Shown in pieces: positions 25,267-37,861 of a stretch of DNA of 64,000 nt (position 1 is its first letter; each line of letters opens with the position of its first letter). The DNA is from Diploscapter coronatus (taxonomy: Eukaryota; Nematoda; Chromadorea; Rhabditida; Rhabditidae). The notes under the pieces were generated by a model that saw only the letters and a list, made by a program, of their open reading frames with translations, was not told the origin of the DNA and ran no database searches. The DNA lies in contig OZ038423.1 in assembly GCA_964036155.1 (NCBI GenBank), forward strand, positions 25,745,249 to 25,809,248, read 5' to 3'. A program made the translations under genes and the position numbers.

Positions 25267-28200
25267 GCCACTCCATCTCTGAAAACTTAGGATTCTTTTC
25301 AATTGTAGTTTAGCTTAGTAATCTTAAATCTCTCAAAGATTGCATATTCTAATTCCTCTCATTCATATGACGGGTAAATTGCATTATATTCGCCATTGTA
25401 CATAAACGTATCGCATCATCACTTCTTGGCTGTGGCAATATTTTATCATTTTCTATTTGAACTGTATCGATCTTGTCTTACTTCTTGCCCAAAACTTTAC
25501 CCATTCCAAAACAGGTTCTATGATGTGACTTCGAATGATTCTCATATTTTGATTCGATAAAAATATTTATTTAAAACTAAGAAAATAAATATTATTTTTA
25601 TACTTGTATGAAAATTCAACTGCATCATGAATGAAACTTTTCTTGACCAACTGAAAACGCTGTTACCTAGCAAAAATGAATTAAATTTACCTACGAAGCT
25701 GTATTTTCTCAGGCGTTTATATTCCCAGAAGAAAATGTTCCAGATTTTCTAGGGGTTAATCTTTAATGCAAGGTCTGTTTCAGTGATCTTGAATTTAAAA
25801 ATTTGCAAGAACCGTGGAATCTGCTCGTTTTCTGCCAAAGTTCTCTGGTCTGGCACATATGCCACTGGGCCAGACGACAGCATATTTCGTGGAGTTTATT
25901 TTCATTCGAAATTCGATGCGACATCTTCTCTGGTCCAGATGATGATTTTTGAGTCCACATTTCATGGGGACAATTATTTTGTGTCTTGTTCTCATTTTCT
26001 CTTTGTTTTTCGTCAAGTCTCACCTCATTTCGAGGGATTAGCCTTCGGGGTATGACTGGGACGGAACTGGGGAAGATGGGATGCGAAGGTTGGGGTTATT
26101 TCAGAGAAGAAGAGCAGGAAGGAAGAGACAGCTATAAAACCGGCAGCGATACGCGGCTAATAAATGTGAAAGTTGAGCTGGAAAAGGACGAGGCTTTCGA
26201 CTTTGTTGCTTCCATGAAAACGCCCCACACGGCCAATTTCAACCACCATTTCGACGGGCACAAAAAATTTACGCCAGACAATCTATTTTCTGCTCAATAT
26301 ATGTATATCATATAGGTTATTCGACAAAACTTTGTCTTTGTTTTGAAATATTTTTGATCATCCTTGTCTATATATTTCGAATCTCTTCCAAACCTTAAAG
26401 TTCAACATCGCACTTTTTTCTCCAAGACTTAACGATGTAATAATGATGTCTATCCTTTCGACTTTCGCTCTTCGCTAAAATGGGCGGAACTTCGAAAAAA
26501 GCTCTTCTTGCAAAAATGAATTCTCTTGAATGTGATAAGTTTGTGGAATTTCAAGCAAATCACATATCCACTCCAAAATATTTTTAAATTTTCATGAGCA
26601 GTTTGCCCGTGTTGCATTATTCTTATGCTATTATGCGCCACTCTTATAGTGAAACTCATATAAAAGCAGAAAATGATATATCGAATATAATAATAATGTA
26701 GGCCTGAAAAGTTACGGAGACTAATTTTACGCCTACAATTTGAAGGAAAGAACACTCCATATTTTTAGCATTTCGTATTATTCGGCGGAATCATTTGAAG
26801 ATAATAAATTCTTCTTTAGAATGGTGAGATTTCGCAAATTTGTGAGAAAAGGCTGAACCTTTTGAATTCAAGCTTTAGGAATGTTGCTTTTTCTTCGCTC
26901 CATATATTCAATTTCTCAGGCCAATCGCTTATTTATGCGGTCAAAAGTTTTGATATCTCCCCTTTCTCTACTCAATTTGGGCAGAAGGCACGTTTTGTAT
27001 GGCAACTTCGTCTCGATCGGATATCGAATTACGTTGAATTCTCTTGCGGGCAGAAAAATTCTCAATTTCAGAATTTCGTCTTTCTTTCGGATTCTCACAG
27101 ACTAGAGACGACAGATTTTTTATCGTTGTTTCCAAACATGAAGACATGCCTGCTGTTGAATTTTTTAATATAAAATTGTTAATTCGTATATTTTTATCGT
27201 TGAGTAAGAGGCAATGATAACAGATGACAAATTTGGTTATTATCGAAAATGATCGATTTAGTCCAGATGATGAAAATGAATGTTCGTTTTGCCAGTTGGT
27301 TGATTGACTTGAGCCTTGATAATTGATGTCCTCCGGCAATAAAAAGTTCTGGCATTTTATTTTGATGGAAAAACGGACGTGCGATTTGTGACGCGCTGTT
27401 TTGATTTCGAATCTTTTACATTTTCACTTTACAACGAGATTTTTGCAATTTTCAATATTTCTATTTTCTCCCCATGCTCTATCGATCAATCCTAAATCTA
27501 GCAATCTCTCTTCTTTAACCTCTAAGGGTGCAATCCAAACCTCGAATATCTAAATGCAGTAGAATTATTTATTTACATTTAGGCTTATGTTAAGGCGCTC
27601 CTGAAAACACATTACCTGAATCACGAAATTATCTGTTGAGATAAAATGCTTTCAAATACTTTTTTAATTGGTGAACCAGATGATCTTTTGCAATGGTTTC
27701 TATGATTTAGGCATAACATTTATATTTGATATGGTTCTATCTTCATCTCTATACAAACTCGGAATTATTCAATTTTCACCTATCTTCTAGAATTGCTGCA
27801 CTTTAATCGTTTGGTCGGTGGTCAAAAACTACTTCGGGCGTGAATCTCTCTGGTTCCATGTGTTTGAGAATGCTTCTCCTAAAATGGGCTAGGCATCTCT
27901 ATTTGCGATGGGCTTACCTATTCCCTGAGAGACGAGTCGTGAGCTGATTGGTTTAACGGGTTTGAGAACGGAGTTTGGATGGGAAGTGGCCTTGGTCTGG
28001 AGCCGCACCGATGTGCCCTCGATGCGCATCTTCCCCGAAACATCCGGAATATCTCCCCCACGTTCATCGACATGCAAATTCGATGGATTAAGCGCGAAAA
28101 TTCCCCTCGACAAATTCACAGACATCCATCCGAATTCCGTTCAATTTTCTGGAGTCCGAAAAGCTTCCTTGATATGATGTTCTGAACACCTTTAAGCTGC

Positions 28201-28823
28201 AAGCTATGAAAATATTGTGATATCATGGTACTCCATTCTTTTTTTATAATTTAATCATTCTAGAAAGAATTTTTCTACATGATGCTGATTCCAATCTTGT
28301 GTACTTTTTATGACACGCCTGCCAAAAGAGTCCTTCATGTCCTGATTGGGGTGCATTTCGTGGCTGTCCAAGTGTGACAAAACGTGGCATCTTTCTCATT
28401 TCTGTTGTGCTTTTCGGTAATCCGATTCTTGCCTTGTGGCATTCTCTCTCCACTTCCTTACTCATTTTTTCTTCCTTATGAACGCTATTTCCAACCCAAA
28501 TATTCGAAGCATTCATGGTTTCGAAGACCGATATAAACATGCAGTTCTTTGAAACTTGGAAATCTTGCAGATTTTCTGATAAGTTGAAGATCTTTAATCC
28601 TTTCTTTGACATGGTAGTTTTTCTATATTTAAAATCGTGCGTTTTTCAGCTAAATTCCGATAGAACTCATAATGCCTCGTGTATCTTCGCCGAAGCGTAA
28701 TTATTTCGTCCCATTTCACTCGTCCATTATCGTGTCATTAGATGTGCATTTCGAAATCGATATAGTCTTTGAAAGTTTCGAATTTTAGAATCTCCATGAA
28801 ATGAAAAGTTAACAATCGATGTG
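25267..28823. other. 3.5-kb intergenic region, no convincing gene
   Basis: Mostly AT-rich spacer. Around 27890-28180 a GC-richer block is open in more than one frame on both strands (for example a plus frame 27962-28177), but it shows no family motif and no convincing start or splice context. The segment 25983-26320 is also somewhat purine-rich and open. I cannot support a gene here. Confidence 0.45.
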
Positions 28824-31246
28824 ATGGACGTGGAGTCGTCGTCTGAAGTCGTCGTCATTACGACGACACCTACCGTAATATTTGAGTGTGTGTATGCTAA
28901 TTTCTGAAATAGTTAATTTAGTTGATAGATGATGTTGCAACAACCGCTGAAATATGCTGGTACGAGCCCCCAGAAGGCACCGAGAGAAGGTTCTGGATGG
29001 TCACCGTTTTCGGCTCGACAATAGCCTTCTTCTCCATCATCGAAAACCTTGTACTATTCTACATTTTCGCAACGAGGTTTGATTTATTTTTTCGTGCTTC
29101 TAAAAAAATTATTTTTATAATTTTGCTGATTTTAGGAAACACCATCACAATAACTATAACATGTACATGATGCTTATCGCGATTTTCGATGTTTTCATTT
29201 CAATAGGTATAAAATTTCATCAAATGGAAAAATCATGTCTACTGTTCAGCTTACATCGCCTTAATGAGCGTGAATATTTTATCCGATTACTTGATATCAC
29301 GGACCATCATTGCTATTTGGTAATCATCAGTTCTAGTCAAATTACTAGAATTATTTAGGTTCTCCTACATGATTCCGATGCTAACATTTTCGCACATAGC
29401 CCTGATTTCATCGTCATTCCTCATCGTTTGCGCTACATTTGAACGCTTCTGCCTTGCAACGAGCAGTGGAGGACTGTTACGATGGGCTCAGAAGTATAGC
29501 CTAAAAACTTAATCGCTTAAACCTATTAGTTTTGAGAAATCGCAAACTAATAGCCATATCTGCAATCTTACTTGGAGTCTTCAGCAAAGGACCGATGTAT
29601 TTTGAATACGAAGTAAAATTTGGTTGCTAATTTAATCTTCTGTGGTCTTAAGGTTATTCAACCCCCTGAATGTTATGGCTTATTCATGGAAGATCAAATA
29701 CGGTTTTCCAACCTTTCCACCAACATCTGGTATAATACTGTGTTCCGGATTTGGTACTCATTTTTCAATAAGTTCGAATTTTAGTATTCTTAAATTCAGG
29801 TATCGAAATATCGTAACTATATTCATGCCTTTCTTCATTCTGATATTGCTCAATGTGATTATTGTGATGTAAACTAGACGCGCAACAAAAATTGAAATGA
29901 ATTGAACTTTTCAGGTCATTAAGTCGTCAGACGAATTTAACCGTATGCCAATTGGCCAGCAATGTGATTGTTGAACAGGCCAAAAGAAAAGTACGATTTG
30001 TAAGCACATCTTGAAAGGGACATAGCTGCATTTCTCCTTTAGATTGTAACTCAAATTTTTCCATTTGCATGAATGAACTATCCTAAGATTCCCCTAATAA
30101 TGAGATTAATCATTTAATTGTCCCATCTAATCCAGATGTATCTCGAGATGATTCGCGAAAAGCTGGACCCAGATAATCGAAGGGTATGGAATGATTGGAT
30201 TTTTATTGCATGACCTATAAAATGCCATTTCTTTCAATTTAAATTATGCAACTTAAGGCGACTGCCAGAGCTGCTACAAGAACGATGGTCGCAGTGGTGT
30301 GTTGCTATTTGATCAGCAACATAATCAGTGTCATTTTGACGGGTGTCGACTTGTACAATTCGGAAATTCTGACCGATCAGAAATATTCTTAGTAAGCTAT
30401 CTAAATTCTATGGAATGCATAGCAGTTTTTGTTTAATTAAACTCCATGAAGGCGGAATTGCATTGTCTAAATTTTCTGATGTATCAGACAAAAGTATGAA
30501 ATAATGCCAATAGATCGTAAACAGGGTTCTAACGGTCCGGCCGGTGTTCGGTCCGTATTCTGTGGCCCAGGCTGAGGAAATTTGAAAATCGCACGGGTCG
30601 GGCCGAAGAAATTGGAAATTAATTCGGACCGGGCTTGAAGTTTTAAAAGTGTCGCGGACTGGATCGAAAATTTTCGGCCCTTTTAGAAGCCTGATTATAA
30701 AATAGAGCGTATTCAAATATTTTAATATCTTGTACCTCATAACATTTTATGATGATTTCAAAATTCAATTTAAATTCAGCTGGGCTGGATTGGCCATAGA
30801 TTTGTCCTCACTGCTCACGACGATGGCCTGTTTCTTCCGTCTCCCGATCATTCTAATCTGTCAACCTGCCTTTCGAATTGAGTTTTTCCAAATCGTCAAC
30901 CAGTGGTTTATATGCCAGATATTCTCGAGAAGAAATCGGAAAATTCCGGTATGAAACGATTCATTATCAATAATGGTCATTGAGATTTTTAGAATGAAAA
31001 TGGCGAACATTTACTCCCAAATAGGCCTCAATCTACGGGGGGAACTTCAATTTTGTCGATGGAAAGTGGGAAAGATCATGTTGTGGTTGGGTTTATCATT
31101 TTTTCCTGGCTATTCCAAGGCTTATTAAGATTAAAAAGATGCCAATGACAAATGGATCAGTGAAGCCCAGCAAGGTGGACGAAGACAAGAAAGGGAATGA
31201 TCAGAGAAAATCCGTCTGGTTGAACGGCTACGAAACTTTGTTATGA
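28824..31246 (+). CDS. Neuropeptide-receptor-like GPCR (FMRFamide-receptor type)
   Basis: An extracellular start (MDVESSSEVVVITTTPTVIF, exon from 28824) joins in phase to the exon at 28922. TM1 is MVTVFGSTIAFFSIIENLVL, TM2 near NMYMMLIAIFDVFISI, and TM3 ends FLIVCATFERFCLAT, with ERF in the DRY position. TM4 is IAISAILLGVFSKGP, TM5 IVTIFMPFFILILLNVII and TM6 MVAVVCCYLISNIISVIL. TM7 contains LLTTMACFFRLPIILICQPA, where RLPI replaces NPxxY, as I recall for nematode FRPR receptors. A basic tail ends at TGA 31244-31246 after a 44-nt intron. The long TM4-TM5 loop and TM5 pattern fit peptide receptors. The exact ligand class is inference. A GC-rich degenerate repeat sits in the intron near 30526-30690. 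Confidence 0.75.
30526..30690. repeat. GC-rich degenerate repeat in a GPCR intron
   Basis: Variants of GGTCCGGCC, GGGTCGGGCCGAAG, CGGACCGGGC and TTTTCGGCCC recur on both strands over about 160 bp, in an otherwise AT-rich intron. It looks like a degenerate dispersed element rather than coding sequence. Confidence 0.5.
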
Positions 31247-31785
31247 GCTTTCTTATGAATATTCATATCTTACGGGATTTCAACACTATCCGATAATATT
31301 CAAAATATATGATAATGAACTTCGTGCTTTCTACCTCAGTTTGTTCAATTTTAAATTATAGAAAATTTCTGTATAGATCTTCCAAATAAATACAGCATTT
31401 AAATAAATTAATTAAGAGTGAATAATCGTTTCTTTTTCGAATTTCTAGACATAAAAATCCAAGTCTGATTCCCAGACAGAGGCGTGCGAAAGTTCCCGTT
31501 CCGTTCTGTTTCAGCAATATTTTTAATCTCCATTTCCGTTTCGTTTCCATTTCGAAAAATTTGGAAAGGCCATTTCCGTTCCGTTTCTGATTCCGAAAAT
31601 CTCCAAAACTCATTTTCGCACACCCCTGAATGAAATCTAATATTAGAAACCTTTCGGCATTTTTTCTATGTTGATATTTTGTTATATTTATTATTTAATG
31701 AACGATAATTTAACCGGAATATTGAGGTAATGAGACGTGTAGTTATTTGATTGCCCGTTTAGATTTAGATTTAGTCTTATATTCT
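31247..31785. other. Short spacer between convergent receptor genes
   Basis: Contains the TTCCG-rich inverted-repeat element at about 31480-31620. Otherwise AT-rich, with no gene. Confidence 0.5.
31480..31620. repeat. TTCCGTTTC-rich repeat with inverted ends
   Basis: The ends are inverted copies (GTGCGAAA near 31483 and TTTCGCAC near 31613). The inside is built from repeated TTCCGTTCCGTTTC-like units. No coding capacity. Probably a small dispersed element; the same theme (GGAACGGAAC) recurs at 33973-34077. Confidence 0.55.
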
Positions 31786-33228
31786 TCAAACACCAAGTTT
31801 TTCTGAATAAGAAAAATTGTTGATAAAAAATGCTCAACGTTATACCGTTCTCCGGACCGTTTCTAGCGAATTTGCGCATAAGTATTTTAGCCTTCTGCAA
31901 TAATTGTGGATGTGACGTAATGAAGTGGAATGCATAGCCGAGCGACAATAACGGGAACACAAAATGGGAGAATTCCTTAAATTTGGAATTTTTCTCATTA
32001 ATTGACAGAATGCCCTAACCCTTCGAATATTCGCATTGGAATTTGAAAATCTATCGATTTCCAAGACTTGTTTATCGAAAAATAAATTCGATAGGAAGGC
32101 GATTGCAAACAGTAGATTCATCGATACAAAAAATCCGCCTGAATTTTGAAAACCATGAATTTAAAACAGATGATAAAATTACAAGTCTTGACATTCTCTT
32201 TGATCTGAAAACGAATAGATATCGTAGTGTAGTGATTCTGTACGTAATCTGCTTCACATCGTTGATTTTCCTAATTTTTTTTTTAAATTAAAATTAATAT
32301 TTGAAAATATTTACCTGTTCCATAAATTTGAATAAAATCGAGAATAGTAAGCAGAAAACTCCAGCGAATATGTTCCAAACGTTATGTTGTGCCGATTTCA
32401 CCTGGGCCAGATCACAGGGAATCAAGATCTGGGGGAAATTCAGACTTGCAAATGAGTACAGCGAATGTAGGACGAAGGGGGTCCACTGAAAATTGAGATT
32501 TCGAGAATAAAATGCAGCTTTAAGGTCATTACTAAAAGTGTAGTATTGAAAGGGTTAATGTAATTGGCGTATTTGGAATACCCACGAAGTATTAACTTCT
32601 ATTATGTAATTATGGTTTTAGTAGACTTTAACGTTCTACGTACTACTCTTATTAATTGCTCAATCTTAATTACCATAGCAAAACAGACGAATTTAATAAA
32701 TCCCGGGCAACTTTCTTCCTCGTATCGGCAAAATCGCCGTGTAGCATAATATCGTTCGATAATCAGGAATAATGGCAACGTGAAAAATAGCACTGATAAA
32801 TGTGGAGGAAATGACAGATCCTGTTGACACAGCGGTATGAATATTTCGTTTATAGGCATTGATATCTAAACTTCGCTATTAACGATATAAATGTTGACTT
32901 TTTTTACCCTGGACATAGGATTTGTTAAGATCTGCAGCATTTCGTAAACGACCCGAAGAAGCAGAAACATTATTGCTATCAAAACTGCCAGTGTCAAATT
33001 AATGCAGATTATGTTTAAGTGGATATGGAATACTAAAATTACAAATATTATTTTAAAAGACGGATAAAATGACTTACCAAGATACTTCTTCAGCACGCAA
33101 AGTAGCAGGATATTTAATGATAGAGCGCCGAGCAAAATTAAAGCTTCGAATAAGTAGAGGAACAATAAAATCGATTGATCGGTCGAATCCTCGACTAAAA
33201 TTGGAGATGCAATTATGTTCGAGTCCAT
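31786..33228 (-). CDS. Chemosensory 7TM receptor, SRA/SRAB/SRE superfamily
   Basis: Minus-strand exons start at ATG 33226-33228. TM1 is LFEALILLGALSLNILLLCV, TM2 IICINLTLAVLIAIMFLLLR, TM3 LSVLFFTLPLFLIIERYYAT followed by RRFCRYEEE, the ERxxATxxxxxYE signature of this nematode group. The next exon begins WTPFVLHSLYS and holds TM5. A later exon contains ISIRFQIKENVKT, matching the LSxRFQIxENxxT motif of the SRA/SRE superfamily. TM7 ends with FITSHPQLLQKAKILM. The last join (intron about 31803-31857, stop 31786-31788) is my best guess. Introns of 42-45 nt are used. I found no definite disabling change, but the middle exon edges are uncertain. These receptors are usually expressed in chemosensory neurons. 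Confidence 0.62.
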
Positions 33229-35119
33229 CGCTTCTGAAATTTCTGAAAAATTACAAGTAAAAAGGCACCTGCAGGCTATTTCATCTAAAACCCGTGATTT
33301 TCTCTACAAGAAGAAGAGTTTCTTCACACAGAGCACAGCTCTTGGTCGTGCGGTTTCCTTAGAGATAGACAACAGAAAGTGATAAACACATCTCTTAGAA
33401 CTTGAATAGAGGATAAAAGATAAGATATCTTCAACGTTAAAGCTATTGTCTCCCTATTGTAAGAGCCTAAGCCTATAGATGGAATTATAATAAAAGTATT
33501 GAACGTTGAACAAAACAGGGTACAAGTGAGAAATTTCTAATGCATGAATCTCAAAATTCGACGTCTGGATACAAAATTACAGCAGAATTGTATAGATGCG
33601 AATATTTCAATGCCTCGAGACATAATACTACTTGTGACTGGGAAATTGAAGTAATGAAGTTATCGCCATTGCATTACGCAGATATATGAACGTGGCGCTG
33701 ATTATAGACACAATTCCTCGGCCTACGTCAAAATGCCAGGTGAAAAATTGCCCGTTCTGAGCAGGTGAATTGGATACTTCGCGAAAATTCTCGACTCAAT
33801 TAAAATATCCTAGAGAAAAATCGAAGATATAATTATGGCTTGAAACATTGGTTTGATACATGTAACTGGCCCATGAAGATTTGTGTTACATAATAAGGCA
33901 TGGATATAAAAATCGCCCGACGTATAAAATAGGCTAATTTGAAAATGTGGTAGCATCGTTGCATCGCAACATGCAGGGCTATATGGAGTGAGATTTTTAA
34001 ATTTTCGAGATATGGAATGCAGAATGACGGAACAAAAAATTTACTAATTTTCGGAACGGAACATTCCGTACAGCCCTGATAACGTGCACTATCTCATGTT
34101 TATTAACAATCAGTACAGATCAAATCAGGATACATGAGAGGAGGAGAAAAATGCAAAAGTCAATAGCCGTAATCCTGAGTAGGGGTTTTTAAAAAGTTAA
34201 TTGTCATCTCCACTAGCATCAAATACGGCTTATTGATACCATTGTAAATTCGTGCAAATGGGGCGTACGGGCTAATGACGTTGTCTCTGATTGTTAATGA
34301 ACATGATATTGTGAACACGCGAAATAGTTTAGGATTGAGGGTTAGGCCAAGGATTAATTTTCATGTTATACAGTCATTCAAGACTGCTCAAAAATGAATA
34401 TTTAGGAAAAAATGAAAGAAGAGAAAACATGTCTGATTAAAAAAGGATATCCTCTTGGTTGAGCAGGAAAAGGAGTCCTTTTAGGGTAAGTCTCTCCGCT
34501 CATTTCTCGTTTTCCATTTCCCGTTTTTCTAGAGCTCGAGCTTACCTCTCACAGCGTCTTCCTATCGATTCCCTCATTGCATGTTTCTGTTTCTTTTCCC
34601 TCTTCGAATGCATGTTCTGCCTCCAAATAAGGCATTTTCGAGGTAAAAGCCACAGCTTCAAAGAACAAACTGTCGCCGAAATCTGCAAAAATTCGTCCAT
34701 TTTGCAACAATTACACAAAAATGACGGCATTTTTATTATTCAAAGAAAAAATGACATCAGATTTCCGAGTTTTTATTTCTCAATGAAAATGAAGATTTTT
34801 GCAATACATACAGAAAAATGACATCATTTTTCTCCGAATTTTCGACGTTGAAAATTGAAATTCATAAAAAAATAATGTAAAAAGCAGAGAAATGCGGAAA
34901 TTGCGAGAAAAACACTGGAAAGATGGTGCGCGGCACGAAAAGCTGAGCAAATGAACGAGTTAGGATGAGAGGATAAAAACACAGTGCAGCACATTGTTGG
35001 GCTTTTGAAACCGTGCATAGTCAGTCACAAGGATATTCCTCTTTCTGATCCAGTCAAATATTCGATTTATCTTCGATTTTGTTCTTTATTAGTCTAAATA
35101 AATTGCGGGAATAAATATC
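33229..35119. other. 1.9-kb intergenic region, no gene recognised
   Basis: Spacer between divergent genes. A small inverted repeat (CAGGGCT at 33974, AGCCCTG at 34072, with GGAACGGAAC inside) lies at 33973-34077. The plus frame 34459-34821 and the minus frame 34824-35018 have no family motif and no splice support. Confidence 0.5.
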
Positions 35120-36613
35120 ATGCTTTCAATCACAGGTAGGTTAGGTCACCTGAAATTGGATTATATGTAATTGTATGTATGGAAAGGTCGTGAATTTCAT
35201 TCATATGAGATATTATATCATGTTTACTTCATAGTGTATAAATTCGTTGATAATATTTTTCAATTTTAGTCTTCTTCCTTGCCATTTCCATGGTAGACTC
35301 CGGTCGTCTGATCAATGACAATGCCCTGAGAAGAGAGAAGAAGCAGTTGTATCTCTGCGGCACCTATCCGAATCAGTATTATTCAAATTCGCGTGAGATT
35401 AAGAATTGCCTAAATTTTATCGCATGCGAAATTTAAGCTTGCCCAAGCCAGCAAGTCTGCCCAAATGGGGGAAGATATTTGAACGTCGGCTGTAGTAGTG
35501 CTGCTCAGGTGTTATTCGGGTTTTAGAGAGTGTGATATTTAAACTAAAACATTTAGTGTACCCCGTATTATTCCGGAAAATCAACCTGTATCAATAGATG
35601 TTGCTGCACGGTTGTCGAATCCACTACTGATACGGCCCATTTTGGTGAGACTTCGAAATCTTATCGTCAGCTTTTTTCATGAATCATCTGAGATCAAAAA
35701 CTACCCTCGAACAATCTCATCATTTCCAATTATAACTTTGTTTGCTAGAGATTCCATGTGCAAACTGATCCAACAAAGATCTCATCATTTCATTTTTGTC
35801 TAAAAATGTCCACTTCCAATGTCAAATGGCTGTCTGAAATATGGGGCCTGAATCAACAGCGTCTCAAACTTTGCCGAAAAAATCGAGTTGATCGCAAAAA
35901 ATGGCTTGAAATTCAGGTGTTTGCCCTTCCGCACAGCTATCTGAGGTGGTTTGCAATAAGAAGTCCATGTGTCAGTCGAAGGAGACCTGTATGACTGGGC
36001 TCTGCTGCACGATGACTGGAAACGAGTGGAATTGTATGGTTTAGAATAATATCTTGCTTATATCAAGTGTCTATCGTGAATATCGTTTTTGCCAATCCGG
36101 TGAAAATATAAACGATATTCACGACATAAACAGAAAATAATGCACTAGCAACTTATCCTGTATTACGATGCTCTTATGGAATATCTGAAGACATTATGGT
36201 ATGATTACATGAAACAATAGTGAGAAAAATGAAGCATCGGGCAATATCTTATCTTTCATCATATCACAATGCTTCCAAACGATCTAGGATTCTAGATTGC
36301 TAGATTAACTGTGAAAGGGTCGAGATTTAAACTTCCAGCGGCCTGCGGAGGCCTTGCCGCCCTGGGAAGTTGCAACACTGCCGGTCAGTGCCCGTCGGGT
36401 CAATTCTGCTCCTCATCCAATTACTGCTGCGAATGTCCAGTGGGACGATCCGCAGGCAGATGCCAGAGTGGAGTCTGTCCGAACGGATTCTCGTGCGCTT
36501 CGAACGGCTTCTGCTGTGCCTCGTGCCCAGGAAATGTGATGCCCTATGGAGCCTGCAGAAATGGAACCTGTGGAGGCAGAAAACGATGCTCCGCTGGAAA
36601 CATCTGCTGCTAA
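35120..36613 (+). CDS. Secreted multi-repeat cysteine-rich protein
   Basis: Six exons join in phase; the first is 16 nt from ATG 35120, and the last runs from about 36338 to TAA 36611-36613. A signal peptide (MLSITVFFLAISMVDSG) is followed by about five cysteine-rich repeats of roughly 35-45 residues. Typical pieces are CPSQQVCPNGG, GCSSAAQC, CINRCCC, CNKKSMCQSKETC, GLCC, CPSGQFCSSSNYCCECP, CPNGFSCASNGFCCASCP and a final CSAGNICC. The C-x-SGxxCSxSNxCC layout resembles EB-module and lustrin-type cysteine-rich repeats of nematode secreted proteins. No transmembrane or GPI signal is present. A cuticle, eggshell or defence-related extracellular role is possible but not shown. Several introns are 45-48 nt. 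Confidence 0.8.
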
Positions 36614-36979
36614 AAGTAATTGCTAAATGACGTCTTGGGAATCAATTTATCCTCAACATTTTATTTTTCTCTGTACGTCATCGTTTAGTAATTGAGGATC
36701 ATACATAGTGATCAAAATATAATCAGGGTAATTATGCCTTATCTTCACGAAATAAATCTTTCATGCATCATCGAATGTTTATTTTATGATATCAAAAATT
36801 TCATAAAACAGTGACATTCAAAGCTCGAAGCAAGTTATTCTTGATAAAGTATACATAACAAATGATAAGGAGCATGGTGCATTGCAAATAAGAAGGCTTG
36901 AAGTATAAACCTCATAAACTGAACAAATCGATATAAAGCATGAATAGGCAAATGAAAAATCATTCTTCTTCCACAAAAT
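36614..36979. other. Short intergenic spacer
   Basis: AT-rich; an AATAAA near 36750 may serve the upstream gene. Nothing else is seen. Confidence 0.5.
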
Positions 36980-37861
36980 ATGAATACGTTTCAAGCTTTA
37001 TTAATATGTTGCATAATTTGTTCCGTATATTCCCTGGAGTGTCATGGAGGTCAGAAAATTGTTTAAACTTTAAAACTAATCTCTAAAAATAGGTAAATCT
37101 TTAACGGGTAACTTAACGAATATTGTAGCAACTAGTAATTTATCTTGCAACAGTGTATCTAATGGAAAGACTGCTGCTTATTGTGTTAAGTAAGAATCAG
37201 GATTTATTTTAACTAGGGCCCCCAAGTAGATGTGCCAAATCGCGTTTTGGGATAAACTCCTTGAACAGAAAGGTAGTCCGATTTGTAAATAAAGATTCTG
37301 TGACGAAAAATAAAAACAAAAACTCCCTGACCAAAAAAATCGCAAAAACTCATCACTCAAAATGAACTCATTTTCAAAAATGAAACATTGCTTGTGCATG
37401 GGTATTTTAACCTGATTTTTTGCACAGGACCATTTTATCAGATTTATCGTCGAATTAGATGTGCTATTTTCGACATATTGAGTTTTAAGAGTACTTCCTT
37501 CCCACATTTTTGCTTTCAAACTACCACGCTTCTATCAAAACGCATTTTTGCAAGGGGACAGAACTTGGGGACTCTAATTTTAACATTTACATTTTTATTT
37601 TATAGGTTAGAAGGGCAGAGATTTTATAATAATGAAACTGTACGGGAAGTTCTAATGATGTGTGATACTCCTGATAAGCCGTATTGCACCAAATCCGGAT
37701 GTTACAAGGACTCATTCATAGATCCAGATAATGTCGCTGTGCAAGGCACGATTTGTTGCTGTAATAAGAATTACTGCGATAACAATCAACATCTAAGGAC
37801 GAATCTATTTGGATCTCTAACTATGATAGTTGTCTGTGCGATATTCTACTCGAATAAATGA
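36980..37861 (+). CDS. ET-module / Ly6-like protein, probably GPI-anchored
   Basis: Three exons: 36980-37049, 37093-37189 and 37606-37861, in phase. The first gives a textbook signal peptide (MNTFQALLICCIICSVYS) before LECHGG. The module continues with LSCNSVSNGKTAAYCVK, then MMCDTPDKPYC, GCYKDS, TICCCNKNYCDNN, the closing CCC-x(3)-YC-x-N of this family. After it comes a hydrophobic C-terminus (LFGSLTMIVVCAIFYSNK) that fits a GPI-attachment signal, unlike the two related genes at 22069 and 24715. GPI-anchored Ly6-type worm proteins can modulate receptors or channels; for this one function is unknown. The 416-nt second intron is long for this gene class, and the upstream part of exon 3 is open in frame too. 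Confidence 0.72.

Noticed and set aside
28244..28612. A 122-codon minus-strand frame
   Set aside because: No recognisable domain, poor codon regularity, and no flanking exon signals.
34459..34821. A 120-codon frame as a protein gene
   Set aside because: Low-complexity Phe/Arg/Ser composition, no splice or family support, and the opposite strand is equally open.
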